A stretch of DNA of 64,000 nucleotides from Pinibacter soli (GTDB taxonomy: Bacteria; Bacteroidota; Bacteroidia; Chitinophagales; Chitinophagaceae). The notes beneath the pieces are model-generated. The model saw only the letters and a list, made by a program, of their open reading frames with translations. It was not told the DNA's origin and searched no databases. Below are positions 1 to 8,289 of this stretch, one piece after another. Numbering within the stretch: position 1 is the stretch's first letter; each line of letters starts with the position of its first letter. The position numbers and the translations under genes were made by a program. The stretch lies in assembly GCF_029961145.1 (NCBI RefSeq), contig NZ_JASBRG010000007.1, forward strand, positions 2,832,189 to 2,896,188, written 5' to 3'.

Positions 1-2500
1 AAACGTAGGTGGCGATGTAATTGAAAGAAATGGCCAGGCGTATATAGTGCGTGGTATTGGTTTGCTTAATAACATTGATGAAATTGAAAACATTATTATC
101 ACGAAAATAAACGGTGTGCCGTTGCTGGTAAAGAATGTTGCCAATGTTATGGAAGCCGGTAAACCCCGCCTGGGAACTGTTGCGCTGAATAACAAACGTA
201 ACCAGATAGAAGGTATTGTGGTAATGCGCAAGGGAGAAAACCCAAGTGAGGTTTTAGATCGCGTACACGAAAAAATAACGGAACTCAACAAAACCATTTT
301 GCCAAAAGATGTGAAGATCGTTCCTTTCTACGATCGTACCACGCTGATGGATTTTGCACAGGAAACGGTTATTCACAACCTTATTGAAGGTATCGTTCTG
401 GTAACAGTGATCGTATTTCTTTTCATGGCAGACTGGCGCACAACGGTGATAGTGAGTGTCATCATTCCGCTGTCGCTCTTGTTTGCATTTATTTGTATGC
501 GTATCAAAGGCATGAACGCCAACCTGCTTTCGATGGGAGCGATTGACTTTGGTATTATCATAGATGGAGCCGTCGTAATGGTGGAAGGCTTGTTTGTGGC
601 ACTCGACAAGCGGGCACATGAAGTAGGCATGGAGAAGTTCAACAAACTCGCTAAGCTTGGCCTGTTCAAGAATACCGGTGCTGAAATGGGTAAATCCATC
701 TTCTTCTCTAAGTTGATCATCATCACCTGTTTGATCCCAATCTTCGCGTTCCAGAAAGTAGAAGGTAAAATGTTCTCTCCACTCGCTTACACATTAGGTT
801 TTGCCTTATTGGGAGCATTGATACTTACACTTACGTTGGTGCCCGCGTTAGCTAGTATTTTGCTGAAAAAAAATGTGCGAGAAAAACACAACCCGATCGT
901 GATCTTCTTTGAAAGCATTACACTAAAGGGTCTGAAGAAATTGTATGCCAATCAAAAGATGAGTGTGATCATCGCATTCATCATAATGTTCTTGTCCTTC
1001 TTCTCCTTTAAGTTTTTAGGTTCCGAGTTCTTACCACAGTTGGATGAAGGTGCTCTTTGGGTATCTGCAGAGTTACCGCGAAGCGTGTCATTGAACGAAG
1101 CGGACAGTATAGCTGCGGAAATGAATAAAGTGATCCAAACTTTCCCTGACGTTAAAAATACTTTGACTCAGGTGGGCCGTACAAATGATGGTACCGATCC
1201 AAAAGGATTCTTCAATGTACAGATCGCCGTTGATCTTACACCTAAAAAAGAAAGAACAGATAAACTCTCCACTGATGAGATCGTTGATCAAATGGATGCC
1301 AAACTGCAAAAGTTTCCGGGCATTGTGTTCAACTATTCACAGCCAATTCGCGATAACGTGGCAGAAGCTGTTGCCGGCGTGCCTGCCGCGTTGGTGGTGA
1401 AGATCTTTGGCCAGGACTTCAATGTGCTTGATACAAGCGCCACCCATGTCATGAATATTTTGAAAGGCGTGCAGGGCGTTGAAGACTTGGGAGTAATCAG
1501 GAACCTTGGTCAGCCTGAGTTCCGTATAGAATTGGACCAACAGAAAATGGCATTCTACGGTGTTTCTACGGCAGATGCAAATGCTGTAATTGAAATGGCG
1601 ATTGGCGGTAAAGCAGCGACTGAATTATTTGAAGGTGAAAGAAAATTTGATGTGCGTGTTCGTTATCAAAAAGACTATCGTGCAACACGCGAAGCAGTCG
1701 AAAACCTGATGGTGCCTGCAACTGACGGCGCCAAAGTTCCGCTGAAGGAAATTTCCAGCATCAGAACTTTAACTGGTCCGGCATTTATTTACCGCGACAA
1801 CAACATGCGCTATATCACAGTGAAGTTCTCTGTTCGTGGCCGTGACCTTGGAAGCACCATTGCAGAGGCGCAGCAAAAAGTAAACGCGGCAACTCAACTG
1901 CCTGACGGTTATAAAATGTCATGGAACGGTGAGTTCGAAAACCAGCAACGCGCCACTAAAACACTGGCTCGCGTAGTTCCGATTTGTTTACTGGTTATAT
2001 TCCTGATCTTGTTTGTAACTTTTGGCAATTCCAAAGATGCGATACTAACGTTAATGAACGTACCGTTTGCCTTGATCGGTGGTATTCTTGCATTGCATGT
2101 TACCGGCATCAACTTCAGTATTTCCGCAGGTATTGGATTCATCGCCTTGTTTGGTGTCTGTATCCAAAACGGTGTAATCATGATATCCGTGTTCCGGAAA
2201 AACCTCGAAGGTGGAATGCATTTAAACGAAGCCATTCTCGAAGGCGTTCACTCGCGTGTGCGTCCGGTAGTAATGACGGCGTTGATGGCGATGATTGGTT
2301 TGCTGCCGGCAGCGGTTTCTACAGGTATCGGTTCGGAAACGCAAAAGCCATTGGCAATCGTGGTAATCGGTGGTTTAATCACCTCTACACTACTTACGTT
2401 GCTAATCCTTCCTATCATTTATGCATTGGTATTCAAATTCATGCATAGAAGCCAAATTAGAAGACTCCTTAGAAAAGCGGGATTAATCAGCAGGAAGTAA
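1..2500 (+). CDS. CusA/CzcA-type heavy-metal RND efflux pump, 5' end outside window
   Basis: Inner-membrane proton-driven pump of the HME-RND family, which exports metal ions (Cu/Ag or Co/Zn/Cd type) through a periplasmic adaptor and an outer-membrane channel. The reading frame is open from base 2, so the gene starts upstream; about 832 residues are present where the family usually has about 1,040. Visible features are the membrane segment with DFGIIIDGAVVMVEG (the acidic HME signature of TM4), the periplasmic loop with GGKAATELFEGERKFDVRVR, and the C-terminal membrane block ending in a basic tail. The CusB- and TolC-like partners are presumably upstream. A hairpin terminator follows. The exact metal cannot be read from this part. 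Confidence 0.93.
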   Translation, partial: NVGGDVIERNGQAYIVRGIGLLNNIDEIENIIITKINGVPLLVKNVANVMEAGKPRLGTVALNNKRNQIEGIVVMRKGENPSEVLDRVHEKITELNKTILPKDVKIVPFYDRTTLMDFAQETVIHNLIEGIVLVTVIVFLFMADWRTTVIVSVIIPLSLLFAFICMRIKGMNANLLSMGAIDFGIIIDGAVVMVEGLFVALDKRAHEVGMEKFNKLAKLGLFKNTGAEMGKSIFFSKLIIITCLIPIFAFQKVEGKMFSPLAYTLGFALLGALILTLTLVPALASILLKKNVREKHNPIVIFFESITLKGLKKLYANQKMSVIIAFIIMFLSFFSFKFLGSEFLPQLDEGALWVSAELPRSVSLNEADSIAAEMNKVIQTFPDVKNTLTQVGRTNDGTDPKGFFNVQIAVDLTPKKERTDKLSTDEIVDQMDAKLQKFPGIVFNYSQPIRDNVAEAVAGVPAALVVKIFGQDFNVLDTSATHVMNILKGVQGVEDLGVIRNLGQPEFRIELDQQKMAFYGVSTADANAVIEMAIGGKAATELFEGERKFDVRVRYQKDYRATREAVENLMVPATDGAKVPLKEISSIRTLTGPAFIYRDNNMRYITVKFSVRGRDLGSTIAEAQQKVNAATQLPDGYKMSWNGEFENQQRATKTLARVVPICLLVIFLILFVTFGNSKDAILTLMNVPFALIGGILALHVTGINFSISAGIGFIALFGVCIQNGVIMISVFRKNLEGGMHLNEAILEGVHSRVRPVVMTALMAMIGLLPAAVSTGIGSETQKPLAIVVIGGLITSTLLTLLILPIIYALVFKFMHRSQIRRLLRKAGLISRK

Positions 2501-2530
2501 AAAATAAAACCACTCGCTAAAAACAAAAAA

Positions 2531-2565
2531 GAGCTGCCTCATTTTGAGGTGGCTCTTTTTTTTGC
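2531..2565 (+). terminator. Rho-independent terminator of the RND pump gene
   Basis: Ten-base stem GAGCTGCCTC / GAGGTGGCTC with one G-U pair and a four-base loop, followed by a run of eight or more T, 31 bases after the pump stop codon. Confidence 0.88.
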
Positions 2566-2951
2566 GGAGCCATTTTTACAAATGAGCCGATTCGGTCAAA
2601 ATTTTTTTTTCACCACTGCAAACAAATTACGTACCTAGGTTGTCTTATTCTAGGAACGGTCATAAAACAGTCATAGAACCACAGGGAATACCTTTTTTAT
2701 TTGTCAAAAAACGGAACGCGAGCAGTTGTACGGACAAAAAAAGAAGAATCATTCCAGGAGCAGACTCACACCGCAATCGATACCTTACGTAAAACTTCTA
2801 CACTCAACTTGCACCTTAAATCGGGCAAGTTCTAGAGAAGAATTCCAAAAACTGATTAGCATGCCCCAAGCCGGAGCCCCTTGATTTTAGGGAATTTTCA
2901 CGTCCACGTCCATGTGACGCGGATCAAATAGTCAATAAGCAATTTAATCAT
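2566..2951. other. 386-bp gene-free region upstream of the electron-transfer cluster
   Basis: No coding potential is seen. It holds a CCTAG/CTAGG pair (near 2634-2655), the direct repeat GTCATA..GTCATA close by, and a separate inverted repeat at 2806-2831. No good TAnnTTTG box was found. It presumably carries the promoter of the downstream cluster. Confidence 0.5.
2806..2831. promoter_or_regulatory. Operator-like inverted repeat AACTTGC-N12-GCAAGTT
   Basis: Perfect 7-base arms separated by 12 bases, about 120 bases upstream of the first gene of the redox cluster. The size suits a dimeric DNA-binding protein, but no regulator gene is adjacent; the role is inferred. Confidence 0.3.
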
Positions 2952-3197
2952 ATGCCTACTTCAAAAAACAATCGACGAAAGTTTATTAAGTCGGTCATCG
3001 TCGCGGGCACCACACTTGGTGTCGGCACTCCACTGTTGCATCATCTAACGTCGGAAGACACTTCGCTAGTACCAATGCTGATGCCGGACGGCAAATTGGT
3101 AATGGTAAAAAAATCTGTGATTGACCAAAGTACCGTCGCCAAAAAAGCCACGGAAAAAGAAGTTTTCGACTGGATGAATGATGCACATAAAAAATGA
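2952..3197 (+). CDS. Small Tat-signal protein with PDGK segment, unknown function
   Basis: An 81-residue protein that begins with a twin-arginine export signal (NRRKFIKS followed by a hydrophobic stretch VIVAGTTLGVG). The rest is a short polar tail with LMPDGKLVMV and KKSVID. The same layout, Tat signal followed by LSPDGKIVEVDSSMI, forms the N-terminus of the ferredoxin subunit encoded at 5909-6865, so this looks like a free-standing copy of that leader and linker. It has no metal-binding cysteines. It is the first gene of the redox cluster and may assist export or assembly of the complex (inference). I do not recognise a named family. Confidence 0.7.
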   Translation: MPTSKNNRRKFIKSVIVAGTTLGVGTPLLHHLTSEDTSLVPMLMPDGKLVMVKKSVIDQSTVAKKATEKEVFDWMNDAHKK

Positions 3198-3246
3198 CCT
3201 GCTGCAAAGAGTTTAACTAAAATTCTTCAATTCCAAATTAACCGTC

Positions 3247-3912
3247 ATGAATCTGAAACTAAAAATCTCTGCAATAAGCGTTACGCTTATATTAACCTTG
3301 CTTTTTTACGTTATTTCCTGTACACATAAGGATGACATTGTACCAAGTGGCGGTAGCGGTGGCCCTATCACACGTGGCGAACAGCACGTTGACAACGCAG
3401 CGGGCTTTGACAAAGCTCACTCCAACGTTAACTGGTCAACCAAGTACCTTGGTTCGGTTTCAGCCCTAACCGGACGTTTCAATACGTTCCACATTACCCG
3501 GTTCAAATTCTGGGAAGAAAAGCCAGACAGCATCTACTTCACGGCTGATGTATGGCTGAACTCTGTAAACACGAGCGAACCGGGAAGAGACGGCGGTTGT
3601 TTACTTGGAACATTTGGTACTGCTCCCGGAGCTGGTGATGTAGATAGTAATAAAGCTGTAATCACCAGCAAGAAAGTAGTGTTCAGCACAACAGATAAAG
3701 GCTACATCGTAACTGCCGATTTTAAATTTCACGGTGTGACCAAAGAAATTACTGCCAAGCTAAGCTACGATGGAAAAGCTGAGCAGGGAACACAGGACAC
3801 CTACGGATTCAGCTTGGATTTTTCCATTCTGGCCATTTCTGATTTCGGCATTGTATCATCCAGTATTGGCGATAACGTAGACATTATCTGTAATGCGGCA
3901 ATTAAGTTCTGA
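3247..3912 (+). CDS. YceI-family lipoprotein
   Basis: 221 residues with a lipoprotein signal (lipobox VISC, Cys25) and a YceI domain: FDKAHSNVNWSTKYLG, GRFNTF, and FKFHGVTKEITAKLSY. YceI proteins are lipocalin-like barrels that bind isoprenoid or other long lipophilic molecules in the periplasm. Position between the Tat protein and the cytochromes suggests it serves the same respiratory module, perhaps by holding a quinone or similar lipid; that role is inferred. The gene starts 49 bases after the upstream stop, consistent with one operon. Confidence 0.88.
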   Translation: MNLKLKISAISVTLILTLLFYVISCTHKDDIVPSGGSGGPITRGEQHVDNAAGFDKAHSNVNWSTKYLGSVSALTGRFNTFHITRFKFWEEKPDSIYFTADVWLNSVNTSEPGRDGGCLLGTFGTAPGAGDVDSNKAVITSKKVVFSTTDKGYIVTADFKFHGVTKEITAKLSYDGKAEQGTQDTYGFSLDFSILAISDFGIVSSSIGDNVDIICNAAIKF

Positions 3913-3963
3913 CGCTGCAAAACATGTTAAACACCATTTAATGACTAACGCAAAATATCAATT

Positions 3964-4344
3964 ATGAAAGTCAGAAAAATATATTGGGTGATGGCAATGT
4001 TAATAATGGCATTGACAACAGGCTGTTACTACGATGTTATCACTCCGCCCGATCCTAACGCACCGCCACAAAATGTAAGCTTCAGTAACGACCTTCAGCC
4101 GATTTTTAATACCAGTTGCGCCACAACCGGGTGCCATGGCGATGGTGGACATAATCCAATCTTAACAGCAGATAAGTCTTACAATGCGCTTCTGTCGGGA
4201 GGCTTTGTAAATACAACCATTCCCACAGAAAGTATTTTGTATAAAGAAATTAATAACGGCTTAATGCCTCCAACAGGCAAGCTGCCACAGGTTCAGATTC
4301 AAATGGTGCTGGACTGGATCAAAATAGGCGCTCCTAATAACTAA
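3964..4344 (+). CDS. Small c-type cytochrome lipoprotein with CX4CH haem motif
   Basis: 126 residues. A lipobox LTTGC (Cys21) puts the protein on a membrane. The haem-binding site is CATTGCH (Cys52, Cys57, His58), a CX4CH spacing rather than the usual CX2CH; this variant is known in multihaem proteins of Geobacter and in related single-domain cytochromes. GLMPPTGKLP near residue 105 supplies the likely distal Met, and the end KIGAPNN is typical of small lipoprotein cytochromes in this phylum. It probably passes electrons between the quinol-oxidising subunits encoded downstream and an unknown acceptor. Confidence 0.83.
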   Translation: MKVRKIYWVMAMLIMALTTGCYYDVITPPDPNAPPQNVSFSNDLQPIFNTSCATTGCHGDGGHNPILTADKSYNALLSGGFVNTTIPTESILYKEINNGLMPPTGKLPQVQIQMVLDWIKIGAPNN

Positions 4345-4367
4345 CTACATCCTAAAAAAACGCACAA

Positions 4368-5324
4368 ATGAAAGCACACACAACACTATATCATAGATCA
4401 CATAAAGCGGCTTTAGTATTGTTTTGCTTGCTGGGATGCCTGAATTTTTTGAATGCGCAAGACTCAACTGCAGTTAAAGAAGAAGCAACAGCTTCCGCAG
4501 CACCTAAAAAAAGCAAGCCGGTGCCAAATACATTTGAAAACATCTGGCTGCTGGATAACCAGTCTGTAATGGTGCCCACGAAAGGGTCATTCCAACTTGA
4601 TTTCATGCACCGCTTCGGTACTATCGATGGTGGCTACCAAAGCTTGTTTGGTCTTTTTGGTGGCATCAATATCCGCATAGGAGCTGACTATGTGCCAAGA
4701 GAAGATTTGATGGTCGGAATTTCCTTAACGGAGTACAACCTAACCTGGGAAGGATATGTAAAATATGCGGGGCTTAAGCAAACGAAAGATGATAAAATTC
4801 CAGTGAGTGTAACCTACTACGGCAATATGGCTGTCGATACACGATCAGATCCTACCGGTGGTCTTTACCCCCATGGCAGTGATCGCCTGATGTTCTTTAA
4901 CCAAATACTTATCGCCAGAAAGTTCGGTGATAGATTTTCCATACAGGTGGCGCCCAGCCTCACACACGTGAACGTTGTACAAGGTTATTATGGGGGAGAT
5001 ACAACAGCGGATGGCAAGAGCGTGCTCGGCAAGGAAATGAAACACGACCATTTTGCAATAGCTTTTTCAGGAAAAGTAAAATTGAATAACACGCTTAACC
5101 TGTTACTAAACTATGACCAGCCAATCACAAAGCATTTGACAAACAACCCAAATCCAAATCTCTCGGCAGGACTTGAAATCAATACAACAGGTCACACATT
5201 CCAGGTAATTGTGGGCAACTATCGTTACATAACACCATCCCGGAACAATTACTATAACAACAATGATTATAAAGATGGGCAGTGGCTGATTGGGTTTAAC
5301 ATGACAAGGCTTTGGAACTGGTAG
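4368..5324 (+). CDS. DUF5777-family outer-membrane beta-barrel protein
   Basis: 318 residues with an N-terminal signal peptide (LVLFCLLGCLNFLNAQ) and a Lys/Ala-rich linker, then alternating amphipathic strands ending in an aromatic residue (LIGFNMTRLWNW), as expected for an outer-membrane barrel. FENIWLLDNQSVMVPTKGS and LDFMHRFG match the Bacteroidota DUF5777 family, often found next to cytochrome and YceI genes. The biochemical role is unknown. It lies inside the redox cluster, 23 bases after the preceding cytochrome gene. Confidence 0.85.
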   Translation: MKAHTTLYHRSHKAALVLFCLLGCLNFLNAQDSTAVKEEATASAAPKKSKPVPNTFENIWLLDNQSVMVPTKGSFQLDFMHRFGTIDGGYQSLFGLFGGINIRIGADYVPREDLMVGISLTEYNLTWEGYVKYAGLKQTKDDKIPVSVTYYGNMAVDTRSDPTGGLYPHGSDRLMFFNQILIARKFGDRFSIQVAPSLTHVNVVQGYYGGDTTADGKSVLGKEMKHDHFAIAFSGKVKLNNTLNLLLNYDQPITKHLTNNPNPNLSAGLEINTTGHTFQVIVGNYRYITPSRNNYYNNNDYKDGQWLIGFNMTRLWNW

Positions 5325-5362
5325 AAACAATATTCTTTATCAATACACCTCAAAACAAGATT

Positions 5363-5773
5363 ATGAAAACAAAAACACTGAGTGTCCTTTTACTGATGAC
5401 AACTTTTATCGTAGCTGTAAGTTTTACTTTTTCAAAACAGCAACCGAAACCATGGCCCGTTCCTGACAAAAACGCTAAGATGGCCAACCCTATTAAAGCT
5501 GATGCTGCCTCTATCAATACAGGTAAGGCTTCATGGGCAAAGAACTGCGCTTCATGCCATGGTAAAATGGGTAAGGGCGATGGATCAAAAGCAGCGAAAT
5601 TAACCACACATCCAGGAGATTTTTCAACTGCTGCAACGCAAAGTCAATCAGATGGAGCACTGTATTATAAAATAAGCGAAGGAAGAGACGATATGCCTGC
5701 GTTTAAAAAGAAAATTTCTGACGAAGATGAAATATGGAGTCTGGTAAACTACATACGCACTTTTAAAAAATAG
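5363..5773 (+). CDS. Monohaem cytochrome c, class I type
   Basis: 136 residues from the ATG at 5363, chosen because it opens a clean signal peptide (MKTKTLSVLLLMTTFIVAVS); an in-frame start at 5312 would add a stretch overlapping the barrel gene. The haem motif is CASCH (Cys62, Cys65, His66), followed by GKMGKGDG, a distal Met in RDDMPAF, and the C-terminal helix EIWSLVNYIRTF, the normal class I fold. Likely periplasmic electron carrier for the ferredoxin-NrfD module encoded next. Confidence 0.9.
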   Translation: MKTKTLSVLLLMTTFIVAVSFTFSKQQPKPWPVPDKNAKMANPIKADAASINTGKASWAKNCASCHGKMGKGDGSKAAKLTTHPGDFSTAATQSQSDGALYYKISEGRDDMPAFKKKISDEDEIWSLVNYIRTFKK

Positions 5774-5898
5774 TTGAAAATTGAAAGTTGAAAGTTGAAA
5801 ATGAGCGTTACTGGCGGTCGAACAGACCAATTAAGATTACAGGACAATCATTTTCAATTTTCAATTCTATTTTCAAACTTCAATTTTCAACTTTCAAA
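5774..5898. repeat. Word-repeat inverted repeat, GTTGAAA type
   Basis: Left arm 5774-5812 is built of GTTGAAA/ATTGAAA units. Right arm 5849-5898 is the reverse complement in TTTCAA units. It fills the whole gap between the cytochrome and ferredoxin genes and starts right after the stop codon. Confidence 0.85.
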
Positions 5899-5908
5899 AC
5901 ATAGCTCT

Positions 5909-6865
5909 ATGGATTCAAAAAATAACGATTTGAATGATTCGCGTAGAGATTTCCTGCGAAAAGGTTTTGTGGCCACTGCCGCTGTCGCGACAGGGCTGGG
6001 GCTAACGGAAACGGCGTGCAAGGATACAAAATCCAAAACAGGCGATACGGTGAAACTGCTTTCCCCTGATGGCAAAATAGTGGAAGTGGATTCTTCAATG
6101 ATCAATCCTGCGATACCGGACTCACTTCTCTCCAATCACAATGTGCGAGAGGGTGTGCCCGGTAAAAAGTTTGTAATGGTGATTGATCTGTCCAGGTGCA
6201 GGAATGCAGGCAAGTGTAAGAGTGCCTGTTCAAAGATGCACTATCTGCCGGACAATCGCAGCTACATCAAGATCAACAAAATGCAGGATTCAGATAAGGC
6301 TGCGCCTTACTGGATGCCTACGCCATGCTTTCACTGCGACAATCCGCCGTGCGTAAAAGTGTGCCCTGTGGGCGCCACTTTTAAATTGACGGATGGCATT
6401 GTGGCCATCGATAACGAACGCTGTATTGGTTGCCGGTTCTGCATGGTAGCCTGTCCATATTCCGCAAGGGTTTTTAACTGGGATACCGAGTACCAGTTGA
6501 ACATTACACAGATGAATGAAATAAAGCCACACGCCGCATGCAGCACGCACGTAACGGGTACAGTAGAGAAATGTGATTTCTGCCCGACCAATACTGCTAA
6601 GAATGAATTACCGGATTGTGTGCAGGCTTGCCCCAATGGTGTATTCTATTTTGGCGATGAAGTGGAAGACGTGGTAAGCAACGGCGACGAGACAGTTCGA
6701 CTAAGTCAGTTATTAAAAGATAAGTCTGGTTACAGATACCTCGAAGACCTGGGAACCAAGCCAAGAGTTTATTATTTGCCTCCGGTAAACAGACAATTCC
6801 CATTTAAAGATGTTGAAGGACAAAATGAGACAGACGGACAAACCAGCCATGAATCAGGTCATTAA
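5909..6865 (+). CDS. Tat-exported 4Fe-4S ferredoxin subunit (DmsB/HybA-like)
   Basis: 318 residues from the ATG at 5909; the longer in-frame start at 5795 would translate repeat DNA. A Tat signal (SRRDFLRKGF) is followed by a PDGK linker. Four iron-sulfur sites are laid out as in the DmsB/HybA/NrfC family: C97-C103-C107; C140-C143-C148-C152; C172-C175-C178-C182; C211 with C222-C225-C237-C241. The first site is CX5CX3C instead of the usual CX2CX3C. The protein would carry electrons in the periplasm between the NrfD membrane subunit encoded next and the cytochromes. No molybdopterin catalytic subunit gene is adjacent. Confidence 0.92.
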   Translation: MDSKNNDLNDSRRDFLRKGFVATAAVATGLGLTETACKDTKSKTGDTVKLLSPDGKIVEVDSSMINPAIPDSLLSNHNVREGVPGKKFVMVIDLSRCRNAGKCKSACSKMHYLPDNRSYIKINKMQDSDKAAPYWMPTPCFHCDNPPCVKVCPVGATFKLTDGIVAIDNERCIGCRFCMVACPYSARVFNWDTEYQLNITQMNEIKPHAACSTHVTGTVEKCDFCPTNTAKNELPDCVQACPNGVFYFGDEVEDVVSNGDETVRLSQLLKDKSGYRYLEDLGTKPRVYYLPPVNRQFPFKDVEGQNETDGQTSHESGH

Positions 6866-6904
6866 ACGGTTTGAATAATCGAACCGGTAACAAATGCTGC
6901 ACGT

Positions 6905-6934
6905 ATTAATTGTTAATTATTAATTATTAATTAC
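6905..6934. repeat. Short AATTATT tandem repeat
   Basis: About four units of AATTATT/AATTGTT just before the NrfD gene. It resembles one arm of the AT-rich word-repeat family; no second arm was recognised. Confidence 0.6.
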
Positions 6935-6936
6935 AA

Positions 6937-8289
6937 ATGGAACCTGTAAAAATAAAGTTGGATAAATCGAATCAACTGCTCACGGATTTGATGCCGAAAA
7001 AATTCAACGCCTCGGGAAAGTTATGGGTAGGCTTCCTGCTGGTAATAGTCGTGATAGGCTTCTTTGCCTACATCCGGCAATTGCAAAAGGGCCTTGTTGT
7101 AACCGATATGCGCGATTTTACTTCATGGGGAATATACATATCCAACTTCGTTTTTTTTGTTGCCATAAGCCTCGTTGGTTCGCTCGTGAGTGCCATTCTC
7201 AAACTCACAAATGTAAAATGGCGCACACCGCTTGTGCGTATCTCAGAAATAATTGCGGTTGCTGCTATATTTTTTGCTGCTATCATCATCATTGTGGACA
7301 TGGGAAGACCTGAAAGATTCTGGCATTTGTTTGCATATGGAAGAATTCAATCGCCTATCCTTTGGGATGTAATTGTTATAACCACTTATCTTGTTGTAAG
7401 CTCTTTATTGCTTTACATTCCATTACTTCCTGACATTGCTATTTGTCGCGACCTGACTCCCGAGTCTTCAAAGTTCAAAAAATGGTTTTACACTTTCTTC
7501 GCCTTGAACTGGAGAGGTACTGCCCAACAATACGCTCTCATACACAAATGTATCAATGTGCTTGCAGTGCTTGTTGTTCCTCTTGCGTTAGGCATTCACA
7601 CCGTTACTTCATGGTTGTTTGCAACGACCTACAGGGCCGGTTGGGACAGCTCCAACTTCGGACCTTATTTTGTGGCCGGTGCGTTCCAGGCAGGTTGCGG
7701 AGGCGTAATTGCCGTTACATATGTTTTGAGAAATCATTACAACTTAAAAAAATACATCACCACCAAACACTTTGATAACATGGCAAAGCTATTGGTGCTG
7801 TTGTCACTGGTTTATCTCTATTTCAACATCAACGAATATTTGGTACCGGGTTATAAAATGAAAACGGTAGATGGTGAACATTTGAAATCTTTGTTCACCG
7901 GTCACTATGCGCCATTGTTTTGGAGCGTGCAGATATTCGGCATGATAGTTCCCATTGTCGTTATGCTGTTTAAAAAAGGGCGAGCGCCGCTTCCGGTATT
8001 TATCGTTTCCCTCATGGTGGTGGTCGGTGCATGGTTCAAGCGCTTCCTCATTGTTGTGCCTACGCTTCTTCACCCTTTCATTCCCATCCAGAACGTTCCT
8101 GCATCATGGCACACTTATATGCCAACATGGGAAGAGTGGGCCATTACAGCGGCATCGCTGGCCGGAGCGCTGTTGGTTATTACTTTTTTTGTAAGACTGT
8201 TCCCTATCATTTCAATCTGGGAAATGACCGAAGAGCAGCAAACACCTCAAATTGATGAACAAACGAATTTGTATGAAGCTCAAGCCTAA
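6937..8289 (+). CDS. nrfD: NrfD/PsrC-family membrane quinol-oxidoreductase subunit
   Basis: 450 residues with about nine to ten hydrophobic spans. The pattern fits NrfD/PsrC/ActC: DMGRPERFWHLF after one span (a conserved feature of the family), NWRGTAQQ, and the long C-terminal spans ending in SIWEM. Such proteins hold the quinol site and hand electrons to a four-cluster ferredoxin partner, here the product of 5909-6865. It overlaps the next gene by 17 bases, implying translational coupling. The symbol is a family label; substrate and direction of electron flow cannot be told. Confidence 0.9.
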   Translation: MEPVKIKLDKSNQLLTDLMPKKFNASGKLWVGFLLVIVVIGFFAYIRQLQKGLVVTDMRDFTSWGIYISNFVFFVAISLVGSLVSAILKLTNVKWRTPLVRISEIIAVAAIFFAAIIIIVDMGRPERFWHLFAYGRIQSPILWDVIVITTYLVVSSLLLYIPLLPDIAICRDLTPESSKFKKWFYTFFALNWRGTAQQYALIHKCINVLAVLVVPLALGIHTVTSWLFATTYRAGWDSSNFGPYFVAGAFQAGCGGVIAVTYVLRNHYNLKKYITTKHFDNMAKLLVLLSLVYLYFNINEYLVPGYKMKTVDGEHLKSLFTGHYAPLFWSVQIFGMIVPIVVMLFKKGRAPLPVFIVSLMVVVGAWFKRFLIVVPTLLHPFIPIQNVPASWHTYMPTWEEWAITAASLAGALLVITFFVRLFPIISIWEMTEEQQTPQIDEQTNLYEAQA

